From Opitutaceae bacterium (GTDB lineage: Bacteria > Verrucomicrobiota > Verrucomicrobiia > Opitutales > Opitutaceae): DNA of 5,762 nt. The stretch spans positions 1-5,762 of the forward strand of contig JAIRTK010000250.1 of the NCBI GenBank assembly GCA_031254955.1, read 5' to 3'. The notes beneath the pieces are model-generated. The model ran no database searches. It was given only the letters and a program-made list of their open reading frames with translations, and was not told where the DNA came from. Position numbers and translations under genes: made by a program. Positions 5,716 through 5,762 of the stretch are shown piece after piece (the stretch's first letter is position 1; each line of letters begins with the position of its first letter).

Positions 5716-5762
5716 ATGGCTCGGTTTTACTGTCCACAGATTACACAGATTAACACAGATTT
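5716..5762 (+). repeat. Start of a further repeat cassette, cut by the window edge
   Basis: ATGGCTCGGTTTTAC (5716-5730) matches the lead-in of the other cassettes. It is followed by a periodic arm, CACAGATTA CACAGATTAA CACAGATTT (5735-5762), with a 9-10 base period. The complementary right arm would lie beyond the window. The cassette sits 28 bases upstream of the start codon of the 881-residue gene, in the same orientation as the four others, so the promoter of that gene must lie within or beyond it. Confidence 0.6.

Overview
The window holds two long genes, both on the minus strand, separated and flanked by non-coding DNA rich in short imperfect inverted repeats. Both genes have GC-rich coding DNA with G/C-biased third positions. 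Both encode exported proteins that look like glycoside hydrolases, and neither has a clear Shine-Dalgarno sequence. Together with the intergenic phrases of the CGCGAAGG / CACGGAGAA / CACAGATTA type, this suggests a carbohydrate-degrading member of the PVC group, most likely Verrucomicrobiota (Opitutales-like). That placement is an inference from style, not from a marker gene.

Layout in the direction of transcription (right to left): 5716-5762 is the edge of a repeat cassette upstream of the first gene. 5688-3043 encodes an 881-residue secreted protein with an N-terminal GH67N/GH20b-like domain, a probable catalytic barrel, a helical C-terminal part and an extra beta-rich domain resembling CBM6/CBM35. 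3042-2420 is a 623-base gene-free stretch holding three consecutive inverted-repeat cassettes. 2419-233 encodes a 728-residue paralogue that lacks the carbohydrate-binding-like domain. 232-66 is another inverted-repeat cassette, and 65-1 is an unassigned edge.

The two proteins are collinear paralogues. They share blocks such as VVWGEK, DYN, VPRAW, YNE.GD.D.W, LWW..EGW.YQ.NL, WYQR, GWGANDYA and ESQ.HH. They probably act outside the cytoplasm on related glycans, one with a built-in binding module and one without. The exact family, reaction and substrate cannot be named from sequence alone.

The most unusual part is the non-coding DNA. At least four cassettes (five counting the cut one at the right edge) share an ATGG...TTTT lead-in and the same orientation. 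In each, a purine-rich arm with an 8-10 base internal period is followed by a matching pyrimidine-rich arm. Arm sequence differs between cassettes but stays complementary within each, and G-T pairs favour folding of plus-strand RNA, opposite to the genes. No tRNA, rRNA, transposase, CRISPR array or complete third gene was seen.
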